Shown here: piece by piece, positions 45,655 to 55,627 of the stretch | Layout: each line of letters begins with the position of its first letter | Numbering within the stretch: position 1 is the stretch's first letter | Source: Triangularia verruculosa | Taxonomy: Eukaryota; Ascomycota; Sordariomycetes; Sordariales; Podosporaceae | NCBI GenBank assembly: GCA_033296885.1 | Contig: MU863876.1 | Location: 62,001 to 126,000, forward strand | DNA: 64,000 bases | Direction: 5' to 3' | Made by a program: the position numbers and the translations under genes | The notes under the pieces: generated by a model | Told to the model about the DNA's origin: nothing | What the model saw: only the letters and a program-made list of their open reading frames with translations | Databases searched by the model: none

Positions 45655-48096
45655 CTAGTACATATAAATCGCCCACCTCTCCCCAAGCACACTCGCAATC
45701 GTCGTAGCCCCCGGACTCCCCGAAAAAGTAAAGTCTCCTATCCCCAAGAAGATCCCTCCCCCGATGACCGCCGGGCTTTGAGGCGGTCTGGCCGAGCGGA
45801 AGTCCCGGAGGACCACGCACCGCAGCACCACCACCCGCTGCAGATCCCCGCCTGTGATCGTCCCGTCATACACCGACACGTCCTCGATCGGCAACAAGAC
45901 AAATGACTCCGGCCCAAACCCGTCTAGCCCAAAGGCATTTGCGTAGTCCACGGGATTGACGTAGCACCTACTCAACTTGACGGGATACGGCCCCGGCGGT
46001 CCCGGCCGCGGTGGCTGGAGCTGGGAGGCGTAAAACCGGCAGCTGGTCCACTGCGGTCCCATGGGCACGGTCTCCCCATTAGTCTTGACATTATACGCGA
46101 AAAACCCGTACGGAGGCGGGTTACCAAAGACGGAGGCGCCAGGGTCCTCGGGGCCGATGACCATGGCGTCGGTGTTGGAAGGTGGCAAACCCAAAAGCGC
46201 CTCGGCGATCTTGGCGTGCCGGAGGGGAGGAAGGGAGATGTTATCCGTGACCTGGATGGCGCCCATGAAGAGGACATTGTTGGTGTAAGGGACCAGTTGA
46301 GGAATGGAAATGTTATCTGGGACTACGTGGCCCACACCGGGACCCCGGGCAGGAATGGGCAAGGCGCGGGGGCGGGGACGGCCGACGGAGGAGGTAATGA
46401 AGCTGCCGAGCGAGGAAAAATTCCAAGCACGGCCGAGGATGGAAGAGGTCCAGTCGCCGCTACCGGCGGTGGGATCTTGAGGGTAAGCGGCGGAGAAGGA
46501 GCCAAGGGTTGGTTTGGAGAGGAGGATCATTTTCCTGGGGGTGTTAGTTTGTCTTGAAGCGGGGAAGCGTGTGGATGATATGAGGGAGAGAGAAAAGGGG
46601 AAGTGGGGAAAGTGGAAAGGGTGAAGGAGAAGGGAGGCGGAAAAGGGAAAGGAGTAAGGGGACAAGGGGGAGGAGGGGGAGGAGGGGAAAACGGAAGCGG
46701 GAAGAGAAAGGGAAGATATATACCAACCACTGCGCTCAGTCAAAGCCGCCATCAAAGTTCTCTTCCTTTCGGCAAGACCATCTGGAGTGGCGCCGCTGGG
46801 AGTCCCCGGAGGCAACACCACACGGAGCGCGCCAAGAATGGCGTTGACACAGTAATCAGCGTCGCGGATGAAGTTGCCGCCTCGGGCTTTGGCGGCCTCC
46901 AGCACATCCAGAGGGGAATCAGCTGCCACACCGACGAGTCCTGTCTCGTAGAGCCGCGAGACTAACATCAAGAGCGTATTGGCTGTGGCGTAGTCATTGG
47001 CGGCGATCGCCTGGATGACGAGGTCGACAATGTTGCAGGCGAGGAGGGTAGCTCGGCCGGTGATGTCAAGGAGCGTGGCCTCGCCGCGGAAGCAAGTGTC
47101 GGATGTAAAGGTATTTCCCTGCTTGTCGGCGAGCCGAGCGAACTGGGCGGACGTCCGGGTGGACAGAAGACGATCATCGCGGGGGTCGATGATGTGGTCA
47201 GTGTTGAGGAGGATGCCCTCTTGGAAGGTCCACATCGATGAGAGCCTGCATTGGTTTCTTTGTCAGATCTCAGATAGAAACTGATGGCGCAAGGGGGCAC
47301 GAACCAATTGTCCTCGGCCTTTATGCGCTCATAGCTGCTCACGGCAGCTTGCAGCTCGGCCAGCCTGTAACTGACTTGCCCGCGCTGCAGACATGTCTGG
47401 ATGGCGCTGATGTTCGGGCTGCCTTGGGCGACATACTCGATGTCGTGCAGCCAGATGAAGCCATGTTGTGCAAGCGTGTAGATGTAAGACTGTTTGGCGA
47501 CTTCTTGCTCGATCAGGGGCTGCAAGCGAGCTGCGAGTGTGCCGATGATCTTGGGCGCGCGCCTAGGATCGACGGTGTTGCTTGAGTCCCAGGACTGGGG
47601 GATGCAGGCCCAGTCCCTGCTATTTGTTATCCCTCTGAAGGCATTTAAGTGAGGCCAAGAGTCTTCGTGGGACGTACCACCACACGTATTTCATGTTGAG
47701 CTTTTGCAGGATACCCCGGACATCGTCAATTGTAAAGTAGCCGGCGTTCATTCTGGGGATGTACCTGTTTGTCACCAGTGATTGGCCACTGCCGTTGGGA
47801 GCAAGGTGTTTGCGGAAGACTTACCACCAAATCCCGTTTGGGTTCCCAGGCCCATTGATTTGATCGAATTTGGGAGCATTTGGGGAGTCTTCGTATGTTC
47901 TTTTGTTCTGGAAGCGGCCCCAGGTGTAGGAGATGATACCAAACCCAACTCTGTCGAGATCATCGGCGATGCCTGGCTCGTACTGGACATCGCGGATCAT
48001 AAAGTTGGACATTTCAAGAATGAATCTCGGCTTTGGGATGTTATTATCGGCCACCAGTTGAGCCTGGATGGCGCCGATTATGCTGTTCATGGACAT
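45655..48096 (-). CDS. HET-domain (heterokaryon incompatibility) protein
   Basis: Exons 48096-47825, 47764-47678, 47616-47305, 47245-46724 and 46534-45655 join in phase to 690 residues. Three HET-domain blocks are in order: GIISYTWG (residues 53-60), YVWWDWACIPQ (117-127) and MWTFQEG (228-234). They correspond to the family's YxWG, WxDxxCINQ and WTxQE motifs. After the domain come helical segments (LLACNIVDLVIQAIAANDYA) and a Gly/Pro-rich C-terminal region of unknown fold. HET-domain proteins trigger growth arrest and cell death when incompatible strains fuse. Intron 4 (46723-46535) is 189 bp, pyrimidine-rich and open in frame, so its retention would add 63 Ser/Pro/Phe-rich residues. The gene converges on the prion-like orphan. 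Confidence 0.9.
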
Positions 48097-49080
48097 TTTG
48101 GATCACCAGCGAGGATGACAGAGGGTGACCGGATGCAAAAAAGATGGACCATGAAGAAAGAGTGAGGAAAGCGGAGCGGAAAATGGGATCCTGTACTAGA
48201 TAATGACTTTCCAAATTGCCAGGTCATGCTTTTAGACACATGATAACTCGTCTCTAATTCTCGGGTTCGGGTTCGATCCCTGACCGCCGTGCTAATTAGG
48301 CTGCCCTTTTCCAGACGTTGATGCAATTATGTTATCATCATGTTGTGTCAATACCATAGAAAACAGGCCACCACATGCGTGTCGGCCGCGCAATACCACG
48401 TTAGCACCGGAGATTGTGGTTGTTCAGTCTTGTATTGGGCGGCGGTTCGCAGCCCCGTAGGGCAGGGTGAAAAGAGCGATCCGAGTATACCACCACGCTA
48501 AATGGAATACAGGTCCGGGGAGAGATCAGCATACTTCTATATGCATGGCATCACCAAACCGAACCCGCTATCTTTTGTCGAAGCTGTTCGGGACATCAGC
48601 TTGCTATGATTATGTTTACTTGGCTTATTCTAGCGGTGATGTCACATTGGTGCGGCCAATAGGTCTCCATGCTGTGTTACCTGAAATACTCCGATCCCTT
48701 GCCGTTTGTGTTCCCTCCAAACGCCTCCAACAAAGCTTAGCGTCGCCTAGGCGCCTTATAGGGCTGGACTGAGGGAAGGATCGTGAGGGGAAGGCTGAAA
48801 TCTTGGCCCGTCTTTGCTCCAAAGCCTTACATCGGCGCCTGCCATCTAGCCCACTTGATGTGGCGTCAGGAGAGATATCAAGACGTTAAGGATCAGCTGC
48901 CAGGTTCTGTCGATCTTTAAATGAGGCTATCCGGAGCAAGCTGGACCCAGACATACTTCATCATGCGGTCGTTGTTATTAGACTCGATGACGATCCCGAC
49001 ACGGATATTTCGTTCCGACGGTGTAATGAGTGCGTCAAGGAGTCAGTGTCTCCGGACGAAGGGGAGCTAAAAAGCGAATT
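48097..49080. other. Intergenic region
   Basis: No gene seen. A tRNA T-arm-like string lies at about 48265-48290 (see rejected items). The GC content is normal. Confidence 0.4.
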
Positions 49081-49550
49081 TTATCCGGAGAGAGAGATAT
49101 AAGAACTACTAACGAAGTAAAAGAAATAAAGGTACCGAATGGATCAACTCTATCATAGCGCCTGCATCCTCGATTCAATTTTTAACAAAGTGTTTCTTTC
49201 GGAGGGAAGGTCCAGATTCTAGACTTTCGGAGGGAGGGTCCGGATTCTAGACTTTCGGAGGGAGGGTCCGGATTCTAGACTTTCGGAGGGAGGGTCCGGA
49301 TTCTGGACTTGCGAGCGGTTGATGCGATCGGCGTCGGGTTGTAAGGTAAATATAAAAATAATTAACGAAGTAAAAAGAATAAAAATACCGAGTAAATTAA
49401 CTTTATTATTACGTTTATATTTCCGATTTAAATTTTAATAAAGCGTTTCTTTCGGAGGAAAGGTCCGGATTCTAGACCTGTTAGCAGCTAATACGAGCGA
49501 CGTAAGGCTATAAAGAAACGTCTTAAACTTTTAAAAAAAAAAAAAAGAAC
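49080..49550. repeat. Direct repeat pair, one copy RIP-mutated
   Basis: Sequence 49105-49224 recurs at 49360-49477 in the same order (AACGAAGTAAAAG, then TACCGA, then CGTTTCTTTCGGAGG, GGTCCGGATTCTAGAC). The second copy is changed almost only by C-to-T and G-to-A; for example a GC-mixed stretch near 49155-49180 has become nearly all A/T near 49410-49435. A further damaged partial copy may follow after 49490. Confidence 0.75.
49197..49308 (+). repeat. Four tandem 28-bp units
   Basis: Units start at 49197, 49225, 49253 and 49281, each beginning TTTCGGAGGGA and ending GATTCTAGAC (GATTCTGGAC in the last). Units 2 and 3 are identical. One more unit stands alone at 49450-49477. Confidence 0.95.
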
Positions 49551-49845
49551 AGAGGACTGGGGAATTTAACTCCGCTATTACTTTTATTAAGCTTAACATT
49601 CAACGCCGGCTCCAAGAATCTCTAAACCATTACAGTGAAGTCGTGGAGGCGAGCAATTGGCGTGATTCCTTAGCGCGAGCGATCGGGGTTTCAGTCGTAA
49701 GCGATTCGATTCCTCTAGTCCGAGCGAACATAAAAGGGTCGTTGTTTTCCCTCCTGTCTCTTAACTTCCACCATTACCCGACAGCAACTCAGACCTAGTC
49801 CAGCCGTAGCACTCAAGCCATCTTTGCCTATCCAATACCGCCAAC

Positions 49846-50589
49846 ATGACGACCTACACTCTCAACGTCGAGATCGACAACAGGGTCCTTGCCCTTCACT
49901 CCAAGGACTCCCTTTGCCTTGCTAAAAAGGTTTGCCTCTGCACCCACCTCATCCCCGGTGTGCATCAAAAGCAGAATCTAACAATCATTTGAAAGGTCAA
50001 CGGAACTTATGACGTGGTCTTCCAGGGTGCCGCTCCGATTCCCACCGGCGACCAGCAGCTCCTCCTCGCAAACAACACCTTCCAGTGGAGCGAACTGTAC
50101 CGTGTCTTCCTCACCCAGTCCTTCGGCAATGGTGTCTACATCTCTCATTCGACCGATCCCGTTGACATCAAGTTCGGCCAGGCCGCCATCTGGAAGGACG
50201 GCGCCCTCCAGCCTGCGGTGTCCGCCGACACCTCTGAGTGGGACTTCCAGGACGGCTCGTCCCCCGACACGACCTTCGCCGTCGAGGGGGCTCCCATCTC
50301 CCTCCACGCGGCCGTCGAGCAGGCCACAGGCGCCGGCAAGTTCTCCACCATCTACGTCGACCCCGATATCCACATGGGTGATACCCGCATCGAGCTGACG
50401 CCCAAGAACGAGTACCTACTCTTCTGGAGGAAGATCACCACCACCGAGGCCATGCTCGCAATTTCCACCACGATCGGCCACATTTGGAAGTTTGCTCCAG
50501 GCAAGACGAGCAAGACCATTCGCTTCGGCTATGCCAAGCTGGACCAGCCTGCTAGTGCGCTCGAGCTTCCTAACTGGTATGAGATGTAG
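49846..50589 (+). CDS. Protein of unknown family, paralogue of the gene at 51137
   Basis: Exons 49846-49929 and 49996-50589 join in phase to 225 residues. No signal peptide or transmembrane helix. The start MTTYTLNVEIDNRVLALHSKD, then LCLAKKVNGTYDVVFQGA, NTFQWSELYRVFLTQSF and the end KTIRFGYAKLDQPA then NWYEM look like an all-beta sandwich. The neighbour at 51137 shares the layout: LALDSS at the start, SRKVNNTFSTAF, NVFAWEESFRVL, a Phe-Trp pair (LLFW here, IMFW there) and an ending RFGY..DQP....WY. It lies on the telomeric side of the HET gene across the repeat pair. I do not recognise the family. Confidence 0.82.
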
Positions 50590-51136
50590 AGGTGTAGTAC
50601 GGGGTCAGATTTGTGGTGTTGTCCGGAGGGCATAACCAGTAGGAAACTCTGCTGATGGTTGTAGAGGTGTTGAGCAGGTGTTGTTGTCGTCTTGTTTAGC
50701 AGTCTACTTATGGAGATAGTACGGTCGTTACCGAATTTGAGATATACTGTTTTGTGATCTTAGATAAACTGAGCATGAAGCTATCCCTAATCAGGCTTGC
50801 GGCTCTGATTGGTCAGCTGTCATTTCAAAGACGTTTTGTGGGTATAGGAGCCTACCGTCACCTATGAGTCAACGACAAAGTTTCATAGAAGTCTCACCGG
50901 AGCTTTAATTCCAGTCCCGTGATTTCGTAGGTTAGGTTCCACCGTTGCAATAGCCCTTCTGGTGTAACAGCATTGAAGGTATGGCTGCATCACTGTTATT
51001 AAATGTGGTCAGATCCCCACTGCCAGAGCTCAGCCAAACCCCCCCTTGTCTTTGGCGCCACGTTTTTCTTCCAATCTTTGAGCCCCATGAGTACCGTCAT
51101 GGTCCTGCTCTTCTCTGCAACGAAGATACCCCTTTC
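50590..51136. other. Spacer between the two paralogues
   Basis: About 550 bp. A frame is open upstream of the second gene's chosen start, but its sequence has no resemblance to the first paralogue. Confidence 0.4.
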
Positions 51137-51939
51137 ATGCTCACCATGGCTGTCGCCAAAATTGTTCTGGCCTTGGACTCCAGCATACTGACAACCAACT
51201 CCTCCGACACCCTGGTGCTGTCTCGCAAAGTTAACAACACCTTCTCCACAGCCTTTGCCACAGGCTCAATCAAGCCACGCGACGCATCGACGCCCCAGCT
51301 GTTTTCGCATAATGTTTTCGCCTGGGAGGAATCCTTTCGGGTGCTGGCCTCCTACAATCACTCATCTTCTTCAGCGCTGAGCGCATCGCTTACCAACGCT
51401 GTGGATATCGAGCATGGGGAGGTTGCAAAGTATGACCGCAATATGTTGCTCCCTGCGGTGAAAATCGAAGATTTCGACAGCGGGGGAGAGATCGCCGATG
51501 CAGCCAGAAAGAGCATAATGTTTGGGGTGACGGATATCCCCCGGGAGTGTAAAGTCGAAGTCCTTCAATCGGTTGGATCGCAGAAATGCACGCGGATTTT
51601 CCAGAGCGCGGAGATTGTGATGCAGAGGGTTATCGAGGTGGAGATTTCTGCTACGGTAAGCCCTCGTCCTTCCGAAGGTCAGAAGTAGAAAGGAAAGACG
51701 GATGCGAAGAGCAGGACGAGACTGACCAGGCAAAGTTCATCATGTTCTGGACCGGAAGGAACCTCGCGCCAGGAGGCGTAGTGCCGGAGCAGCATCACAG
51801 GGGCTTCGAAATGACATTTGAAGATGACCAGCAAGTGGTTTTCGTGCGATTTGGGTACATGGTTCCGGACCAGCCCAAGGCTGCAGAGAGCCCCGACTGG
51901 TATCCCATGGGCCCGGGCAGTGCAGGGTTTCCGCTTTGA
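51137..51939 (+). CDS. Protein of unknown family, paralogue of the gene at 49846
   Basis: Exons 51137-51655 and 51730-51939 join in phase to 242 residues. The start at 51137 (MLTMAVAKIVLALDSS) is chosen because it aligns with the start of the paralogue; an upstream in-frame codon at 50981 would add 52 residues without counterpart. A single intron of 74 bp lies late in the gene, whereas the paralogue's intron is early, so the two have been separate for a long time. Shared features are SRKVNNTF, NVFAWEESFRVL, TNAVDIEHGEVAKYD (matching DPVDIKFGQAAIWKD in the other), FIMFW and VRFGYMVPDQP. Function unknown. Confidence 0.75.
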
Positions 51940-52380
51940 TGGATCTCGGGACACTCAGTCTGGTGAGGGTTGGCCGATGACGACTGAGTTCGTGGTCGAC
52001 TCGTAACACGCGTGCAGCCGCTTGCTCACGTCAGTTTGGCGTTGATGAGCCAATAAGACGAGGTTTGAATCACGGGCAGTTATCTTTAAGTCAGATCGTA
52101 TTAGCACGGAATATATCCAGTTGGAGAAGTGCATTTAATAGTTTGGAGGCTGTGCTGTTGTGGAAATGAACAAACGTTGATTCTTTTCACTGATTACACC
52201 GCCAAGTTCGGTGAATGCGGTATCGCTGACTAACGTATGTACGCAACCTGAGTTCGGAAGGCGCTGACTGCAGATTCCACAATACTGGCGGCTGGCCTCA
52301 GTTGGCAGCCAGTGCGGCGCAACGACATTACTCCACTTACCACCCCAACTACATCCATAAAGTCCCTCCTCCACTCTACG
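51940..52380. other. Spacer before an AT-rich insert
   Basis: Normal-GC spacer; no gene recognised. Confidence 0.4.
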
Positions 52381-53358
52381 AAACGCCTTATCAAAGATTA
52401 AACCGGGGATATAGGCGCTATAAATAAAGTTAATCTACTCCGTACCTTTAGTAAGTCTAAATTTTATACCGAAACTTATAAAGGTTATAAAATTTATAAT
52501 TTACTTTTTATTTCCAGATAGTGCCAGAATTCCAAAGAGATACCGGAATTCCTTAGCATCCTTAATATCTACTATAGATTAGATAAGTTATAACGATTAG
52601 ATAAGGAAGTGGGGCCCTACTTGCACCTAGTTCCTACACTTACCTATAAATAGCTAAAGCTCTATAGGTAAGTTCTTTTTATTACGGCTTATAAAACTTC
52701 GCTTTATAACTAAACACTTTACTTTATATATTTCCTTATTTAATTTAACCTTATTTTACTATACTTCCGCTCTATTACCCCTATTAAATAGTAGTAATTA
52801 ACGTAAAGTCTAAATAACCTTAATTCTAAAGTTAAGGATACTAAGAAATCAAAAATCTATCGATTTTTAGTTTACGAGCCCGTTAATTACTTCGGCTTAT
52901 TTTTTAATACTATTATAACGTTAGCTAGCTTTACAATTTATAGCCCTATTTAACTAACCCATTAAATTTAATTAATCGATCCGATTAATTAAGGCCCTCC
53001 GTTTAATTAAATAAGTTTTTTATGTCGATTAATTTTAATTAATTTATCGAAAAATAATAACTTTTTTATTAATTATAGTTAAATTAATTAAAAACACTAT
53101 TTCTACTATATTATTAATTAAATTATCACTATAGTTTACCTTAAAGTACCCTATTAAATTTAACTTTATTAAGTTTTATTATAGTTATTACTTTTTATAT
53201 CCAAAGGCGTTTGATCCTTTAGGTGCCAGCTCCACCCACAGGCCATGACGAGGTGTTTACGCAAGACGATGCCAGTGTCAATGATTTGGAGCCTTTGGTA
53301 GACAATCGAGCACCTAGACGCAGTCCCAAAATAGCGGCAGCTGGCACATCCCATCTTT
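52381..53358. mobile_element. AT-rich RIP-marked insert with a residual coding tail
   Basis: 52381-53215 is extremely AT-rich and TA-dense, unlike both flanks, as expected of an old transposon after RIP. At its right end GC content returns and a plus-strand frame of about 45 codons (from 53222 to the TAG at 53356-53358) reads VPAPPTGHDEVFTQDDASVN then DLEPLVDNRAPRRSPKIAA. It looks like the hydrophilic tail of a transposon polyprotein or transposase. Element type and borders are not resolved. Confidence 0.4.
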
Positions 53359-54017
53359 AGCTCTGGCAGAGCCGCCCCAACGGAACAAGCTCAATCCGAG
53401 CATCACTGCCGCATCTGCTTTTTATTTTGATCAAAGCTAAGGTCAGCTCAAGCTTCAACAGACAATATGAAGTCTAGAGCTTGTCCCATTGACCAATGAG
53501 GTGCAGTGTCGTCGGCATCTTCCGCCATCAAGACAAAGAACACCTCCCGACAGAGCCACGGCCAGACACTTTGCCGGGAAACAGCTCCCAGCCTCAGCCC
53601 TTGTTGTCGGTGCCAGTTCCGACAGGGCTGAGTGGAAAAAGTTCCCGCAACCGGTAACTGTTGGGGCTAGACAGGTCGTTGACAGCCACCGTGAATAGAC
53701 GATCACGATCTTCTGCCAATTTGGGATACTATGATACCTCAACTCGGTGGTTCGACGATGCTCTGGATGTGAGGGGTAAGTGGAATTGAGGGGCACTGAT
53801 ATGAAGTGAAAGAAATGGGATGCCTCCCGGTCTGGTGGTTCGGCTGGAGCTGTCTCCTATGATTGAGAATGGGTATAAGACCCCCAAAAGAACCCCTGGA
53901 TATTGGGTGTTCTTCTCATCGCATCACAATCCTAGTTATTACCAACAACAGTCAATCCAGCAAGTCTTCACACTACCAATCAGTTTTCTTCTATTTTCCT
54001 TCTTCAGTCATCTCATC
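53359..54017. other. Promoter region of the Gly/His-rich gene
   Basis: No gene. A TATAAGA at 53874 lies about 145 bp before the ATG at 54018, followed by a C/T- and A-rich leader. Confidence 0.4.
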
Positions 54018-54827
54018 ATGAAGTACTCCATCACCCTCGCTGCAGTAACCCTCCTTGCTGCGACCACTCTGGCCGCACCCGCCCCTGGCGGTCCCCAGGG
54101 CGGTGATCAGGGCGGCCACGGAGGCCACGGAGGCGGAGGTGGAGGTGGTAAATGCCAACCTGGCACGTACCGCTGTTCCGCTGACGGCAGAGGCATCGAT
54201 GTCTGCAACTACGCCGGATACTACGAGTTCAATGGTCCTTGTGGCTACGGCGAGACTTGTTCTAATATCGGCTACACTCCCTTCTGCGTCAACAGGGGAT
54301 ACAAGGAGAAGCGTGATGCCGCTCCTGAGGACAAGGTCGAGGAACGCGGATGGGGTGGCCACGGTGAATGGAACAAGTATGACAAGGGCTACTATGGCAA
54401 GCCTTACTACTATGGTAGCGGCTACAAAGAGACGAGAGATGCCGAGCCCGAAAATGAGATTGAGGCGAGGGGCTGGGGAGGCCATCATGGCGGCGGGTGG
54501 AAGCACGGTGGGTGGAGTGGTGGCCATCACGGCGGCGGATGGAAACACAAGGGCTGGAAGAGAGATGCTGACCCCGAGGGCGAGATTGAGGAACGTGGCT
54601 GGCATAATAAATGGGGTGGTGGTCATCATGGTGGTGGTCATCATGGCCGTGGTCACTGGGGTGGATGGAAGAACAAGGGACATTGGAAGAGGGATGCCGA
54701 GGTCGAGAATCAGGTTGAGAAGCGTGACGATGAGGAAAATGGCTGGGATGATGAGTACGATGATTATTCCTATGGTGGCTATGGTGGCTACAAGCGTGAA
54801 ACTCAGCCTGAAGAGGAGATGGAGTGA
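54018..54827 (+). CDS. Secreted Gly/His/Trp-rich repeat protein with Kex2 sites (KEP-like precursor)
   Basis: A single exon, 269 residues from the ATG at 54018. A signal peptide (to about residue 20) and a Gly/His stretch precede a six-cysteine domain at residues 46-90 (CQPGTYRCSADGRGIDVCNY, then CGYGETC and PFC), a common fungal secreted motif. After it, dibasic KR sites at 98-99, 181-182, 224-225, 235-236 and 259-260 (TR at 139-140) each start a module of the form KR-DA-x-PE-x4-E-x-RGW. The modules carry His/Gly/Trp blocks such as GWGGHHGGGWKHGG. The acidic DAxPE spacers after KR resemble dipeptidyl-peptidase-trimmed leaders in fungal alpha-pheromone and other Kex2-processed repeat proteins. 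The His-rich blocks may bind metal. Confidence 0.85.
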   Translation: MKYSITLAAVTLLAATTLAAPAPGGPQGGDQGGHGGHGGGGGGGKCQPGTYRCSADGRGIDVCNYAGYYEFNGPCGYGETCSNIGYTPFCVNRGYKEKRDAAPEDKVEERGWGGHGEWNKYDKGYYGKPYYYGSGYKETRDAEPENEIEARGWGGHHGGGWKHGGWSGGHHGGGWKHKGWKRDADPEGEIEERGWHNKWGGGHHGGGHHGRGHWGGWKNKGHWKRDAEVENQVEKRDDEENGWDDEYDDYSYGGYGGYKRETQPEEEME

Positions 54828-55001
54828 AGGCTGAGTGAGTATGAGGAACCATGGTCTATCGGAACATTTCCTTGAGTTTTGCTTTTCGGCGCTATTTGCT
54901 TTAGGTTGGGTGTTGTTTTGCTTTTGCTCCCTGATAGCGCTTGGCAGGTAGTAATGTGATTTGCTTGTGGCTTGCTCCTCTACATCTCATTACTCCCAGT
55001 C

Positions 55002-55627
55002 TTAGTTCAACCTCGAGGCCAAGGTCCAGCCGTATGCCAGAATCGCGCCCATTGTCACCAGATTGAGGTGAATACACATTGCGTGCTTGGAAGAAAACCT
55101 TTTTTTGATCTGTTTTGACGTCGTTGATGTCTCATCCCCTTGCTCCTTATTTAGGTCGGCATCTTTCGTAATTTGGCTGCGGGCGTCTCTTGTTTCTAAA
55201 TTCCCGGCAAAACGTTAGCAATGGCCACGCATGGTGGTGGGACTGCAGAATATGTCTTCATAGGCGTACCTTGATGGGCTACTTCAATCATCGCTTTCCG
55301 TGTCGCAGACTCAAATATGAACGTGTTGAGCAGCGCTGATGTGAGAGCAACGGCGTGGGGTAAGCAGGTCAGGGTTCCTGCTGATCTGAAGAGAGAGCCA
55401 TCCCCTGGGATAGTTATGGCAGTGGCAAAAATGAACGCTGCTTGCGCTCGGAAGTAGAACGGCCAGACCTGCTTTTGAAGACTTCGGAAAGCGGACATTG
55501 GCAGGGCACGGTAGCTGATCTTGGTGATGACAAAACTTTGGTACAGTGTTGCCCCAAGCAAAGATGAGAAGCAAAGCAGGTGAATGGGAGGCAAAGCGGC
55601 CAGGGCGGTAAATGTGGGTGAATCCAT
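55002..55627 (-). CDS. DUF4149 (TMEM205-like) membrane protein
   Basis: Exons 55627-55270 and 55195-55002 join in phase to 183 residues. Hydrophobic helices are FTALAALPPIHLLCFSSLLG, AAFIFATAITI, LPHAVALTSALLNTFIF and the last NLVTMGAILAYGWTLA. The stretch LYQSFVITKISYRALPMSAF followed by LQKQVWPFYFRAQ is the family hallmark. The charged loop (TKDADLNKEQGDETSTTSKQ) sits just before the last helix. Human TMEM205 affects drug resistance; the fungal role is unknown. The intron of 74 bp uses donor GTACGC. The length fits the family. Confidence 0.88.

Noticed and set aside
48240..48300. tRNA-like string with a T-arm (TCGGG-TTCGATC-CCTGA)
   Set aside because: The 3' acceptor strand CCGCCGT has no complementary 5' strand within 120 bp and no D-arm or anticodon stem could be folded. 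At most it is a tRNA fragment.
49197..49308. CRISPR-like 28-bp repeats
   Set aside because: Units are directly adjacent with no spacers.
53991..54683. Minus-strand frame of 230 codons opposite the Gly/His-rich gene
   Set aside because: A shadow of repetitive coding DNA, with no start context or domain.
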